A stretch of DNA of 21,452 nt, from assembly GCA_025526915.1 (NCBI GenBank), contig JAHLKH010000312.1:1-21452 (forward strand), given 5' to 3'. Position 1 is the stretch's first letter. The number at the start of each line of letters is the position of its first letter. Positions 1 to 9,612 of the stretch are shown here, piece by piece. Origin of the DNA: Entophlyctis helioformis (taxonomy: Eukaryota; Chytridiomycota; Chytridiomycetes; Chytridiales; Chytriomycetaceae). The position numbers were made by a program, and so were the translations under genes. The notes beneath the pieces were generated by a model. That model was not told where the DNA came from. It was given only the letters and a program-made list of their open reading frames with translations, and ran no database searches.

Positions 1-11
1 AGCGCGCGGGA

Positions 12-32
12 GGGGGGGGGGGGGGGGGGGGG
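12..32. repeat. Poly-G homopolymer run of 21 bases
   Basis: Twenty-one consecutive G residues close to the window edge. The flanking 33-169 stretch is relatively AT-rich, holds no gene that I can support, and is probably the 3' flank of gene 0. The length of such a run is unreliable in most assemblies. Confidence 0.9.
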
Positions 33-169
33 TAATTGATTTCGTTCCCATAGAGAACCCTGCGCCGGCACCTGATTGGTCGGCTGGTTTGCCTCGAATT
101 TTGTTCAATTTGGCATCCAATTTCCAATCTTTTTGAATCCAATTTCATATTCTTGTCCGGATTCCCCAG

Positions 170-2144
170 TCACTCTGAGCAGCCTGCAGCCGATGCCTTC
201 TCAAGTCGTGGTCGCTTTGGCGCTGGCTTGTGGACTGCTGAGCCCGTCCAAGGGGCAGCAGTTGTCTGCGTGTTGGTAGTGTCACCAAGGACTGTCCTGC
301 CATTGCCTGTTGCGGCTGTTGGCCTTCTGCATCCAGTCGGCGCACTTGTGCGTGCTGCTGAGGCGGCCTGCTGCAATGTCCGAACGACCAACGTCACAGC
401 CGACACAGACGCACTGGCAGCAGCAGCTGCTGGTGTCTTCCGCTTGCTTGACGCTCTTTGGCGGCTGGCCGTTGGCGTGGCAGCTACAGCAACGGCTGGC
501 TGTCCATGCTCGCCTGCAAGGTACTTGTCGTCGTCGAGATTGTCAAGGCACACAGTGTCAACAGAGTCGCAACTGTTGACAGCCATCACACAAGAGGCAG
601 ACGAGCTCACCAACAAGGACATGGATGGATCACTCGGCGGATCGTCGAGCTGCCGCGTATCGTCGAGCTGCTGTAAGGCATCACGCTTGGATTGGTCTGA
701 CATTGAGAACTGTCGAGGCGATACACAGAGAATGCCTGCAGCAATTCTGCTCACACATGTCAACCTCTGTCCTGGCTGCCTTGGTGTAGACAGCATACTC
801 TTTCCGGACGGGATCGCTGATGGATCCCCATACAAAGATGTTGTATGATCTGTTGTAGGTTTTGTATGTGCTGTTTGTGCAGTCAGTCTGCTGTGCGATC
901 AGTGCATACACATCCTATGAGAATATCCTACCGGCATTTGGAGGATGGCTCAACAAGGAATCCGCGCTGCTTGACGTCCATCGACCTGATCTTGAAGATG
1001 AGTTGCATCTGTCGTGCGACTGACATGAACTCTTCCAGATCTGACTTGTCATTCCGGCCCTTTCCAGTCCGTCGTAAACTGTCTCGCCACGCGTTAAACA
1101 GCTGTGTCCCATGCAATGGTTAGTGCTGATCGTCAAGGAGAGTGTGTTGTCTGCATGCTTGTAGGCTTACTTGCTCAACGGGATAGGACGTAAGCGCGCG
1201 ACCATACAGGTGCATAAAGGTCGCTCCTTCTGGGACTGCAAACTCTGCTTTTGGATCAAGTGTCGCAAGCATGCCCAGATTCTGGTTGTTGGCTGCTGCA
1301 AAGACACTCGTCTCGGCAAACTGCCGTGTGAGGTTTAGAAGTCAGTGAGCGATTACACTGCTTAGTGTGCGTTGTGGGTGATCAGACTTACTTTGTGATG
1401 ATCGCGGTACTTTGCATAGTGCTCAAGGAGTTGGAGGACGCTGCTGTGAGGAGGCGGAAGGACTGCGGTTGGATGCACAAGATATTCATTGTCAGACCAG
1501 TAGCAGAGACAGGCAGGGGAGATGGAGGGTACCTGCGGTTGGATGCACAAGACGACAGCTGGGGCAAGTCTGGTGCATCGACCGCTGGCAAAAAGGCGCG
1601 TTCCAATAATGCCCATGCAGCCATTGGCACGCGGCATCAGTGCACAATGAGAGACACATTGCAGCTCATTACAGCTGCTCTTGAACGAGGGATCAGATGC
1701 AATGCCATGCATCATGATGTCAGGATTGCTGGGATCTACGAGGCACGGGAGCATGACGAGAAGCTTGTCAATGTCTTTGAGAAGCACCACCTATACTTCA
1801 TGGCCGCCAAGTTTCACCTTGATGGCAAAAGCAGGGACGTTGTTGTTAAGTCATCTTGGCACAAAGCTTGTCAGAACCAAGGGGAGGTGAGACACTTGGA
1901 CGCATATGACGCCTTTACGCGGGCCGTCTGTGAGCTTGACAAGTGGCAGCAGCGAGTGTATTTGGTTCTTCTTGTCCACCAGTGTCATGCTTTCAAATGA
2001 ACCATTGTTGCAGTGGAAGCACAAGCTGTTGTCCAGAACCTTTCCTGTTGGGTCGATGGCCTGCGGGTCTGCTTGACTCGGATCTGGCTCTGTGGCGGCT
2101 GCTGCATCCATGTCGTCCTGCTTGTGCACAGCGGCATGTGGTGG
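170..2144 (-). CDS. Gene 0: unrecognised multi-exon protein, main body (5' end displaced by element 1)
   Basis: I do not recognise this protein. The 3' exons splice cleanly in one frame: 1392-1462, 1171-1320, 932-1101, 765-849 and 170-709 (stop at 170-172), with introns of 55-82 bp (GTAAGT, GTAAGC and GTAGGA donors; branch-like CTAAC before 1101; the 710-764 intron has a weak GTTGAC donor). Upstream coding continues through 1533-1846 and about 1900-2144, with a candidate intron at 1463-1532. The full protein would be about 530 residues. Visible traits are a CFHCNN motif near the N-terminus, hydrophobic segments such as DIDKLLVMLPCLVD, and a low-complexity Ala/Thr/Ser-rich C-terminus ending in basic patches (SKRKTP, PKRPRLE) that resemble nuclear localisation signals. 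An in-frame TAG (1791-1793) and a frame change near 1846-1853 interrupt the 5' half, so it is either decayed or mis-assembled. Codons 1-5 lie at 8779-8793. Confidence 0.6.
1463..1552 (-). repeat. 20-bp direct repeat 70 bp apart that brackets a candidate intron
   Basis: The same 20 bases occur at 1463-1482 and 1533-1552. On the minus strand each copy ends in CCGCAG; the first copy is followed by GTACCC and the second ends where exon 1392-1462 would start. The 70-bp period (1463-1532) therefore begins with GT, ends with CAG and contains a CTGAC branch-like site, so splicing would restore a single copy. The upstream frame then needs a one-base correction, possible in a CCCC run near 1560. Confidence 0.55.
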
Positions 2145-2149
2145 CTGTT
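2145..2149. repeat. Target site duplication of element 1, left copy (CTGTT)
   Basis: CTGTT directly abuts the TG end of the LTR at 2150 and is repeated exactly at 8779-8783. Five bases is the usual Ty3/gypsy duplication length. Confidence 0.92.
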
Positions 2150-2181
2150 TGTAGTACTGGGCCGCCAGACGGACTTGCCGG

Positions 2182-2305
2182 CTGGTTGCAGGGGCAGTGA
2201 GTATGCACGCGAGGAAGGGCGGGCAGACGACTTCATTGAGACATAAGCACGGACCTGGTTGCAGGGGCAGTGAGTATGCACGCGAGGAAGGGCGGGCAGA
2301 CGACT
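2182..2305 (-). repeat. 51-bp tandem segment duplicated inside the 3' LTR of element 1
   Basis: Copies at 2182-2232 and 2255-2305 (period 73 bp) flank a 22-bp spacer. The same arrangement, with a related spacer, occurs in the 5' LTR of element 2 (9934-9984 and 10009-10059, period 75), so the two-copy state predates both insertions. Confidence 0.9.
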
Positions 2306-2359
2306 GCAAGAACGGGGGCAACCAGAGCGGGGGACGCGGCCGGGCGATGTCTGTCCGGT

Positions 2360-2383
2360 CACGTGGGTCACGTGGATCACGTG
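2360..2383. promoter_or_regulatory. Three CACGTG palindromes at 9-bp spacing in LTR U3 (element 1)
   Basis: CACGTG begins at 2360, 2369 and 2378, and again at 8732, 8741 and 8750 in the 5' LTR. CACGTG is the core E-box bound by bHLH factors such as yeast Cbf1 and Pho4. The position in the first third of the LTR, before the inferred RNA start, suits an enhancer or promoter array; the factor is unknown. Confidence 0.6.
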
Positions 2384-2406
2384 ACCGCGACCGAGCATCC
2401 GTTACA

Positions 2407-2414
2407 CTCCCCCC
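2407..2414 (-). other. Polypurine tract of element 1
   Basis: On the minus strand GGGGGGAG ends directly at the 3' LTR start (TGTAACGG). This is the expected primer site for plus-strand DNA synthesis. Element 2 has the identical octamer at 11491-11498. Confidence 0.88.
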
Positions 2415-2459
2415 AGCGTAGACAGCCACTTATAAGAAAGAAGAGTGGATGAACAGCGA

Positions 2460-5400
2460 CTAGGGGGATGCAGGGGCATTGCGCACACGAGAGGCAGAAG
2501 TGCGGGCAACAATGGACGCGTAGGACACAGGACGGGGGGCCGTGCGCTCAGAGCGACGAGGTGGGGCGGGATGGTTGAGAGGGGGAAGAGAAGAAAGAGA
2601 GAAGGAAGGAGGAGAAGAGGGAGGAGGGAGAGGAGGGAAAGATGGAGAGAGAGAGGGAGATGCGGGTGCAGCAGGTGCGATCGGCTCGTCAGCCGGAGCA
2701 GGTGCCGCGGGCGTGGCCGCGTATGGAGCAGAGGCCACTGGTGCAGGAGCAGGCGCAGTGCGCTTGCGGCGAGAGGACTTGGATGCCTTGGGCTGCGTGG
2801 GAGCAGGCGCCGCGGCGGGAGCAGGAGCAGCCGGTGCAGGAGCAGCCGGTGCAGGAGCAGCCGGAGCAGGAGCCGCGCGCGTGGGCTGAGCCGGTTTGGA
2901 CGCCTTGCCTTTAGGCGCCTTGGACGGCCGAGCGTGGAACGCCTTGACGAGGTCCTGGGCCTTGCGCATGTCGGCGGCTGGGACCCATGTGTTGTCGTCG
3001 GCTGGATAGCCAACCCACTTGACCAGATACTCGATCTTGCCGCGATAGGTGCGCGAGTCAACGATCCGCTCGACCTCGTAGTTGTCCGACGTGCCGTCGT
3101 CGGCGTGGTACTCGGGGTCAGGCCGTGAGGGCACGTCCTTGCGGCCGGTAGGCGCAGACAGAGGGTCAACGTATGGGCAGATCCGGTCGGCATGGAACAC
3201 GTTGTGGACGCGGTGCAGCGAGGCAGGCAGCGCGAGCGTGTAGTTGAGGCCAGATTCACCAGAGTCCAGGCTGGTGATGGCAAAAGGGCCGAGCCACTTG
3301 GCGGCCGTGAGCGGCGGGCGGTGCGAGTCCGCCGGCCAGGAGATGCCCTCAGCGTTGAGGAGCACCATGTCGCCGACCTTGTACGCAGGGTGACGGCGGC
3401 GACGCTTGTTTGCCTGAACAGCCATGGCTGCCTGGGCTTTGCGCCGATTCAAAATGGCCGAGTCGCGAGCAGCAGCCATGTCCAGCAGCAGGTCGCGGGC
3501 CGCGGCAGATGGTGCCAGGGCTGGCTCGGACGGGAAGGACCGCGGGTGGCGGCCAAACGCCAGGAAGAAAGGAGCAAAGCCAGACGAAGCCGACGGCGCG
3601 CAGTTGAGGCCAAAGCAGGTGGGACCGAGCAGCAACGGCCAGTCAGAGCCGTGGTAGTCGGCCGCCTTGGCGAGCGCATCCTTGATGGTGCGGATGCTGC
3701 GTTCGGCCAGGCCGTCAGTCTGCTGGTGGCGAGCCGTGCTGAGGTTCTGCTTGATACGGGCAGCGGTGCAGAGGCTCGACCAGAAAGCCGACAGCCAGCG
3801 GGCGTCACGGTCCGAGACGATGTCGACCGGGAAGCCCTTGCCCGAGCAGACCCAGCGAGTCAGGAAGAGCTCGGCCAGCTCCTGGGCCGACGACGAGCGG
3901 CGGCACGGGAACGCGTCGCAGAGACCGGACAGGCGATCGACCACAACCAGAGCAGCATCAAACGCATCGTCTTGTCCGCCCGCAGGCAGGAACATGACGT
4001 CCATGGCGACGCTCGAGAAGCAGTCGTCCGGGATCGCGAGTGGATGCAGCAGGCCGTCAGGCCGGTGATTGGGCGTGCGGTGGCGCTGGCACACGTCGCA
4101 TGAGGCGACGTAGGCGCAATGTCCTCAGACATTCTGGGCCAGAAGTACCGGTTCGACAAGCGGCTGGTGGTCCGCTGACGTCCCTGGTGCGCACCGAAGG
4201 GAGAGTCGTGGTAGTGGGCGAGCAGATCCGCGCGCAGAGACTGCGGCACATACAAGCGGTTGCCTTTGACCACCACGCACCATCCAAGCACTCCATGTGC
4301 ACTACGACCTTGCGGTCGGCCGGCGTGGCTGACGACGGGTCAGCCTTCCAGCCAGGCAGTCTGGAGGCGAATGGGTCGGCCGGCAACGCCGCACGCACGT
4401 CTTTGCCCAGTCAGAGTCAGTGCGCAGATTGGCAGCACGGATCGGGACAGGCGAGCGACAGTTTGTGCAGAGAGGGGCCTTTGAGGGATCGCGGGACAGC
4501 AGATCGGCCAGCGAGTTGAGCTCGCCAGGCACGTACTCAATGGATGTATCAAACTCCTGCAGAGACAGGACCCATCGAGCCTGCCGATCCGACAGGTGGG
4601 GCTGCGTGGCCAACCAGACCAGCGCCTTGTGGTCAGTGTGCGTGACAGAGCGCACACTGGACAGCAGATGACGGAAACGCGAGAAGAACTCCACGATGGC
4701 GAGCAACTCGCGTTCGTGGGTTGGATAGTTCATCTCGGCTGGGCTAAGCTTACGTGACCAGCAGGCCACCAGCTTCTCGCCATCTGGGTGGATCTGCGAC
4801 AGGTAGCCGGCAATGACGTAGTTGCTGGCATCAGTGTAGACATGCGTTTCCAGAGCCGGGTCAAAGAACCGCAGCTCGGTCGCTTTCAGCACTGCCTGTC
4901 GCAGGTCTTCCACAGCCTGCTTTTGAGCAGGGCCCCACTCCCACTTGGCATTCTTGGCTAGCAGCTTGTAAAGTGGCAGACACATGGTGGCGTACGCCTT
5001 TGCAGGGTTCGGCCCACCAATGAATGACTTTAACCATACCAGCTTGCCAAGCCAAGTTGCCAGAGTGGTTGTGTTTGAGATGTGTGGCGCTGCTGCCATG
5101 TCCTGCAAGTGCTTTGGCGCAATGGAATAACCAGTGGGCGAAAGCACGTGACCGCAGAACTCAATGTCCTGCTGCAGGATCATGCACTTGGACGGCTTAA
5201 TGTACAATTGAGCCTCCAGTAGCAGCTTGAGAACAGTGCGTAGGTGTTTGATATGCTCCTTGTACGTCGCGCTGTAGATGTAGATGTCGTCCATGTACAC
5301 CGAGACGCACGTGCCCAGCAGCTCATTGAGCGTCGACTGGATGGCCTGTGTAAACACAGCCGGAGCATTGGTCAGCCCAAAAGGCATGACCGTGAACTCA

Positions 5401-8400
5401 AAGTGACCAAACTGGGTGGAGAACGCAGTTTTCCACTGGTCCTCCGCCTTAACACGGATGTTAAGGAAGCCCTCGCGGATGTCAAGCATCGAGCGGAAGG
5501 GTTTGTTTGCCAAGTTATCACGGAGGGTCTCAATCTCCGGGATCGCACTGTGGAACTTCACCGAGATGTTGTTCAAGCCGCGGTAGTCAATGACCAACCG
5601 CAGCGAACCATCCTTCTTGCGGACAAAGAGCGTGCCGGCGCCCAAAGGCGATGACGAGCGGCGGATGTAACCTTTGGTGTACCACTCGTCTAGCTGCTTC
5701 TTGAGCGCTATGGATGCATCCTGATTCAGTCTCTTGAGGCCACGACGCGGCGGCAGCTGCGCATCCTTAATGAAAGGGATCGCAATCTCGAACTCCGAGT
5801 CGTGCGCACGGCCTTGCGGCGGGCAGCAGACCTCGTAGTAGTCGATGAATGCCTTCTGCGTCTCCTCGTCCGGGCAGACTGGAAGGTAGGGGTACTTCTC
5901 CTTCAGCTCGTCCGGGGTGAGGCCGTTTGCAGCCGCGACGCGAAGGCGCGCATCGGCAGCTGCCTCACGGTCCTCAGGCAGGTCATCCACATAAACCAGC
6001 TCCGCGTACTCGTCCGGATGGGCGAGGATGTCCGACATGGTAACCACGATGTCAGAGTGCGGCCGGTGGTGGGGGACAGCAGACGGCAGAGCGTCCGCAT
6101 GCTGCCAGATGTGGTGCACATCGGGGCGCGACTCGGTCGAGAAGCGGAAAACACCGCGACGGAAGTTGAACGCCGCCTCCGCGGTGGTGCGCAGCCATGG
6201 CATGCCCAGGATGACATCATCCACACCATCGTAGACAAGGAACCGCACCTGGCTGACCGCAGCTGATCTGTCGGCCAGCGTGAGGTAGACCTCCGAATCT
6301 AGTCTCTGCAAGTTGCCGTTGGCAAACTCGAGAGTCACCGCCTGCCGGGTGAACGGCCGGGCAGCGGCGAGCAGGCCATTGGCATCCAACCAATGGCGAG
6401 CCACTAGATTCGCGCTGCTGCCAGTGTCCACCAGGACGCTGGCGCTGCGATTGTCTAAGAAGACAGGGAAGGTGCACCGGTTCTCTGTGATGGGCTTCAC
6501 AGGAGCCAGGTGCCCCTCCTTCAGTCGCGACGGCGGCAACACAGGACAAACAGGGTGATCAGGGGCCACAGAGGGCATCTTTTTATTCGCAACACCGCCC
6601 AAAGGGTCACTCTTCTTCGTCTGCGTCGCTGTACTGGGTCCCGTCGTCTGAGAACGACGAGACGGTTTCGAGCGACCGCGAGCCGGAGCCATTGCTGGTG
6701 CGCCGTCGTCACGGGCAGGGACCAATGGAGGTTCGGTGTCAGCATTGGGCTTACGCACGGCTGCAGGCTTAGCCGCCGAAGCGTGCTTGGCCGCAGGGGC
6801 AGGAGGAGCCAGAGGGGGCGAGCGAACATACCCGGGTGCCTTGGCCTTTGCCGCGATGCGCCCGACCTTAGAGTGGGGCGGGCGCTGGCTAGGCGATCGG
6901 CTGGCATGGTCGGCTGTCGCAGCGGGCGAGGCAGCCCTACGTGTCTCAGACGCGCTGTTGTTGCCAGAGGGCGCAGGGGTGGCAGCCTTGGGCGATGAGG
7001 AGCTCCAAGAACGCGGCGGCGTGGCAGCCGTCTTGCTCGGGCTGGGCTTCGACTTGGGCTCGAGGGCCTTGGCGGCGGCTGCCTCAGCAGTGGCCAGCGC
7101 GGTTGACTGCTTGTGGTTGGCCTTCCGCGTGTGCAGGGCCATGAGGTAATCCCGGATGGCCGCGTACGAGGAGAACGTTTCCGAGGGCGTCGCCTTGAGG
7201 CGGCCCAGGATGAAGTCGATCTTGAGCTGCTCCGAGTGGCCGGCAACCTTGAACAGCGCCTCCGCGCGGGGTACCCAGTCCTGGGGGGCCCAGCCGTGGC
7301 ACGACAGCGGCGGGAAGTCAGAGGCAAGCTTGGCCTTGGCGCTGATCCGGGCCGAGTCCTGGTGCGTGTAAGTCGACCGGAGGTGCTCGAGGAACGTGTC
7401 GAATGTGAACGACAAGGCGTCGGCCTTGTTGTCGATGTACCAGGTGGTGACCTCCTGGAGCGCGGCTCCCTGGAAGGCATTCAGGAGCTGCCCAAAGATC
7501 CGCGGCATGGGAATCGAGGTGCATGACAGCGACTCGCAGGTGTTGCCATAAGCCATCTCGATGGCGAGGGCGAACGGCTTGAAAGCCGCGTGGGTGGCCG
7601 TCCAATCGACGTCCATCGAACCCTCAACCATCACAAAGCCCTGGAATGGCACAAGCTTGCTGCCCAGGTTGTCTGCAAACAGCTTGGCAGGGCTGCGGGC
7701 ATCCACCGAGGATCCAGACGCGAGGGTCGGACGCGAGTCCACCGAGGACCCAAGCGCCTGGACCGAATGCGCAGTCTGCTGGGCGGCTGTGGCTGAGGCC
7801 TGCGCCAACGCGGCGTTTGCCGTTCTGGTGGCCTTGGCGACGGCATCTGAGAGGGCCTGCTCCAGTGCGATCACGGATTCCGACGTGTTGGCGACGCTCT
7901 TCTGCAGCCCTGTATGGCCTCTGAGTTGGCCTCGACGGAGTCAAAGAGTGCCACCATGCGTTGGTGGTGGAGCTGGATGGCATTGGAGTAGGCCTCGGCC
8001 TGCCTGGCGGCCATGTCGCGGTCCGACTGCAGCTGAAGCCGCAGATCGTTGAGGGCTGCGTGGGCAGCGGCCGCAGATGATGTGGTCGCCTTGAGTGCGC
8101 GGCCGGTGTCCAATGTCACCGTGCCAAGGCGTGCCAGCTCCGCAATCATGTAGTCATCGACTGTGGTGCCAGGCTGCTCAGGGCGGCTTGCGGCGCCCGG
8201 CTGGGCGGCCGGCGTGCTGGAGAGGAACGCCTCTTGGTGCCGACCGGAACCCGCATCGTGGCGGCCCAACAGGTCGGCCGAGGATTGGCGGCGCGCCGCT
8301 GAGGCGCTAAAAGACACGCCCAGAGCAGAGTCGGCCATCAAGACAGACGACGTACCCGCAGGGTCGAGGCGGCGCTGGAACCTTAAGGGGGTGGCATCAA

Positions 8401-8509
8401 TGAACGAGGGGGCCGTATCGAACGAGGCCTCGCCGAGGAGGTCCTGGTCGGTGCCCGAGGGGGCGGCGGCTGAGTGAGCCGAGGCCCTGGGCGAATGCTC
8501 GACGGCCAT
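2460..8509 (-). pseudogene. Gag-Pol polyprotein of element 1, one frame with four single-base slips
   Basis: Translation starts at ATG 8509 (MAVEHSPR). Gag is Ala/Ser-rich with a capsid-like region (about 7150-7650) and no CCHC knuckle that I can see. Protease: VDTGSSANLV near 6420. Reverse transcriptase: YMDDIYIYS near 5290. RNase H: VYTDASNYV near 4840. Integrase: an HHCC zinc finger (4115-4240) followed by a DDE core with D in AMDVMF, D in VSDRDAR and E in GLAERS. Chromodomain: EYLVKWVGYPADDNTW near 2960-3080. An Ala-Pro and Ser-Pro rich tail runs to the stop at 2460. Gag and Pol would form one protein of about 2,000 residues, as in Tf1. Frames change near 7908 (CCC run), 4402 (TTT run), 4272-4290 and 4113. 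Each looks like a one-base change, which suggests sequencing error or a young defective copy and not programmed frameshifting. Confidence 0.9.
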
Positions 8510-8586
8510 CCGAAAAAAACGGAAAAATCGACGGAAAAATCGATCGACGGCGGCGGGGAACGGCGGCCGACGGCGTCGAAAGGGGG

Positions 8587-8594
8587 GTTCTTGC
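8587..8594 (-). promoter_or_regulatory. Primer binding site of element 1, likely self-primed
   Basis: Directly after the 5' LTR the minus strand reads GCAAGAAC. A tRNA-primed element would normally show TGG here, complementary to the CCA tail. Instead the octamer is complementary to GTTCTTGC inside the LTR (8685-8678), which is the arrangement expected of Tf1-type self-priming, where the 5' end of the RNA folds back. Confidence 0.65.
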
Positions 8595-8778
8595 TGTAGT
8601 ACTGGGCCGCCAGACGGACTTGCCGGCTGGTTGCAGGGGCAGTGAGTATGCACGCGAGGAAGGGCGGGCAGACGACTGCAAGAACGGGGGCAACCAGAGC
8701 GGGGGACGCGGCCGGGCGATGTCTGTCCGGTCACGTGGGTCACGTGGATCACGTGACCGCGACCGAGCATCCGTTACA
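8595..8778 (-). repeat. Element 1 5' LTR, short form (184 bp)
   Basis: Same termini as the 3' LTR but with only one copy of the 51-bp segment. It contains three CACGTG sites (8732, 8741, 8750) and GTTCTTGC (8685-8678 on the minus strand), which is complementary to the primer site just downstream. Confidence 0.93.
8732..8755. promoter_or_regulatory. CACGTG x3 array in the 5' LTR of element 1
   Basis: Three sites start at 8732, 8741 and 8750 with an exact 9-bp period. This copy would drive the Gag-Pol transcript, since it lies upstream of the GTTCTTGC at which a self-primed RNA is inferred to begin. Confidence 0.6.
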
Positions 8779-8783
8779 CTGTT
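8779..8783. repeat. Target site duplication of element 1, right copy (CTGTT)
   Basis: This copy is identical to 2145-2149 and directly abuts the CA end of the LTR at 8778. It coincides with parts of codons 4 and 5 of gene 0. Confidence 0.92.
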
Positions 8784-8793
8784 GCTCGTCCAT
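8779..8793 (-). CDS. Gene 0 start codon and first five codons, cut off by element 1
   Basis: Reading leftwards, ATG at 8793-8791 begins MDEQQ, and the fifth codon ends at the element border. The last five bases (AACAG on this strand) are the target duplication, repeated at 2145-2149. Joining 8779 to 2144 restores an uninterrupted frame reading MDEQQPPHAAVHKQDD. An in-frame stop lies upstream with no intervening ATG, so this is the best start. This is a fragment and not a separate gene. Confidence 0.72.
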
Positions 8794-9612
8794 TCTAAAC
8801 TCTGTTGTCAGAGTGCCACTGCCACTGGTGGTGGGATCGCTGTGATTGGTCAAGCCCAGATCTGGTCACGGCACTTGCCCAAATGCGTGCCATCAATAGC
8901 GAGCACAACACGGGCGACAACACAGCGGCAGCTGACAGGCGGATGGTTCCGATGGGCACAAGAGTGCCATGCACATGGGCTGCCACGTGAATGCTGCCTC
9001 GCAAGCCTTCACAAGCCTGCCGCACCATCAACCACTCGGGCTTCCCAAGTCGACACACAACCATCCACTGCGGCACGCCCCTTCACTGCGAGGCGGCATC
9101 TGTCAAGTCTTGCAGCCTTCGAGTGGTGCGTACATGCCGCTCATTGCCCAGTGGAGCCAGTCGACTGCCAACCACGGCAGCTGCCGCACTGTTGGAGCAG
9201 TGGCGAGCTGACTCTCAACCGTGCCTTGCTCCACCTCCTGCCCACCAACCAACCGACTGCCCCATCCCGTCCAGCCCACGACGCTGTCCAACCCCCTCTT
9301 GCTCTCGCAGCCACACGCAACCGCCCGGCCCGCAGACGGCAGGTTGGTGTGCTCCTGTCCATCCATCTACAGACCCAACTGCGTACTCTGACTGGCACTG
9401 ACGCTCGCACTTGCTGCCTTTGCTCTGTCCTCTCTCGCTCTTGCCACCTCACTGTCCATGTCTGGCTGGCCCAGTTCTCAACGCACGCCGCCCCCTCACC
9501 CGCCAATGCCTCCTTGCCCGCCAACGCCCCCTTGCCCACCAACTCGTCCAGCAAGCACGTGCTTGCACACTGACACCACCGCCACTGCCACCGCCACCGC
9601 CACTCGCGCAGC
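8794..9612. other. Divergent intergenic region between gene 0 and gene 1
   Basis: About 820 bp separate the start of gene 0 (leftward, 8793) from the start of gene 1 (rightward, 9613). It presumably holds both promoters. The sequence is C-rich on the plus strand, especially the last 60 bases before 9613 (CCACCGCCACTGCC-like repeats). I see no clear TATA box, RNA gene or conserved coding frame. Confidence 0.5.

Larger units (their letters stand above)
2150..2406 (-). repeat. Element 1 3' LTR, long form (257 bp)
   Basis: On the minus strand it starts TGTAACGG and ends AGTACTACA. Compared with the 5' LTR it carries one additional 73-bp unit: a 51-bp segment at 2182-2232 and 2255-2305 separated by 22 bp. 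Outside this it matches the 184-bp 5' LTR at every position I compared. It ends 39 bp upstream of an internal Met codon of gene 0 (2111-2109), in sense orientation. Confidence 0.93.
2150..8778 (-). mobile_element. Element 1: full-length Ty3/gypsy chromodomain LTR retrotransposon
   Basis: The element has two LTRs with TGTA...TACA ends (2150-2406 and 8595-8778), 5-bp target duplications, a polypurine tract against the 3' LTR, a primer site against the 5' LTR and a Gag-Pol with domain order Gag, protease, RT, RNase H, integrase, chromodomain. That order and the C-terminal chromodomain place it among fungal Ty3-type chromodomain elements of the Tf1/sushi kind. The LTRs look identical by eye apart from a 73-bp tandem unit present only in the 3' LTR, which indicates recent insertion. 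It lies in codon 5 of gene 0, in the same orientation as that gene. Confidence 0.95.

Noticed and set aside
90..150. Possible terminal repeat shared with 18670-18700 (GAATCCAATT)
   Set aside because: Only about ten AT-rich bases match, in direct orientation. Too little to define the ends of a Fanzor-carrying transposon.
2402..3283. Long Leu/Pro/Arg-rich minus-strand frame (293 codons)
   Set aside because: It is a shifted reading of the Gag-Pol tail and chromodomain, which are unmistakable in the neighbouring frame.
4040..4519. Plus-strand frames opposite the integrase and RNase H regions
   Set aside because: Antisense shadows of GC-rich pol sequence with no domain signal.
7871..7911. Programmed frameshift between Gag and Pol
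   Set aside because: The frame change lies inside Gag, before the capsid-like part, and is explained by a one-base change in a CCC run. Three similar slips occur elsewhere in Pol.
8620..9573. A 317-codon plus-strand open frame crossing the 5' LTR of element 1 into the intergenic region
   Set aside because: It starts in antisense LTR sequence and crosses the insertion border, so it can only be as old as the insertion. No motifs; composition follows the C-rich background.
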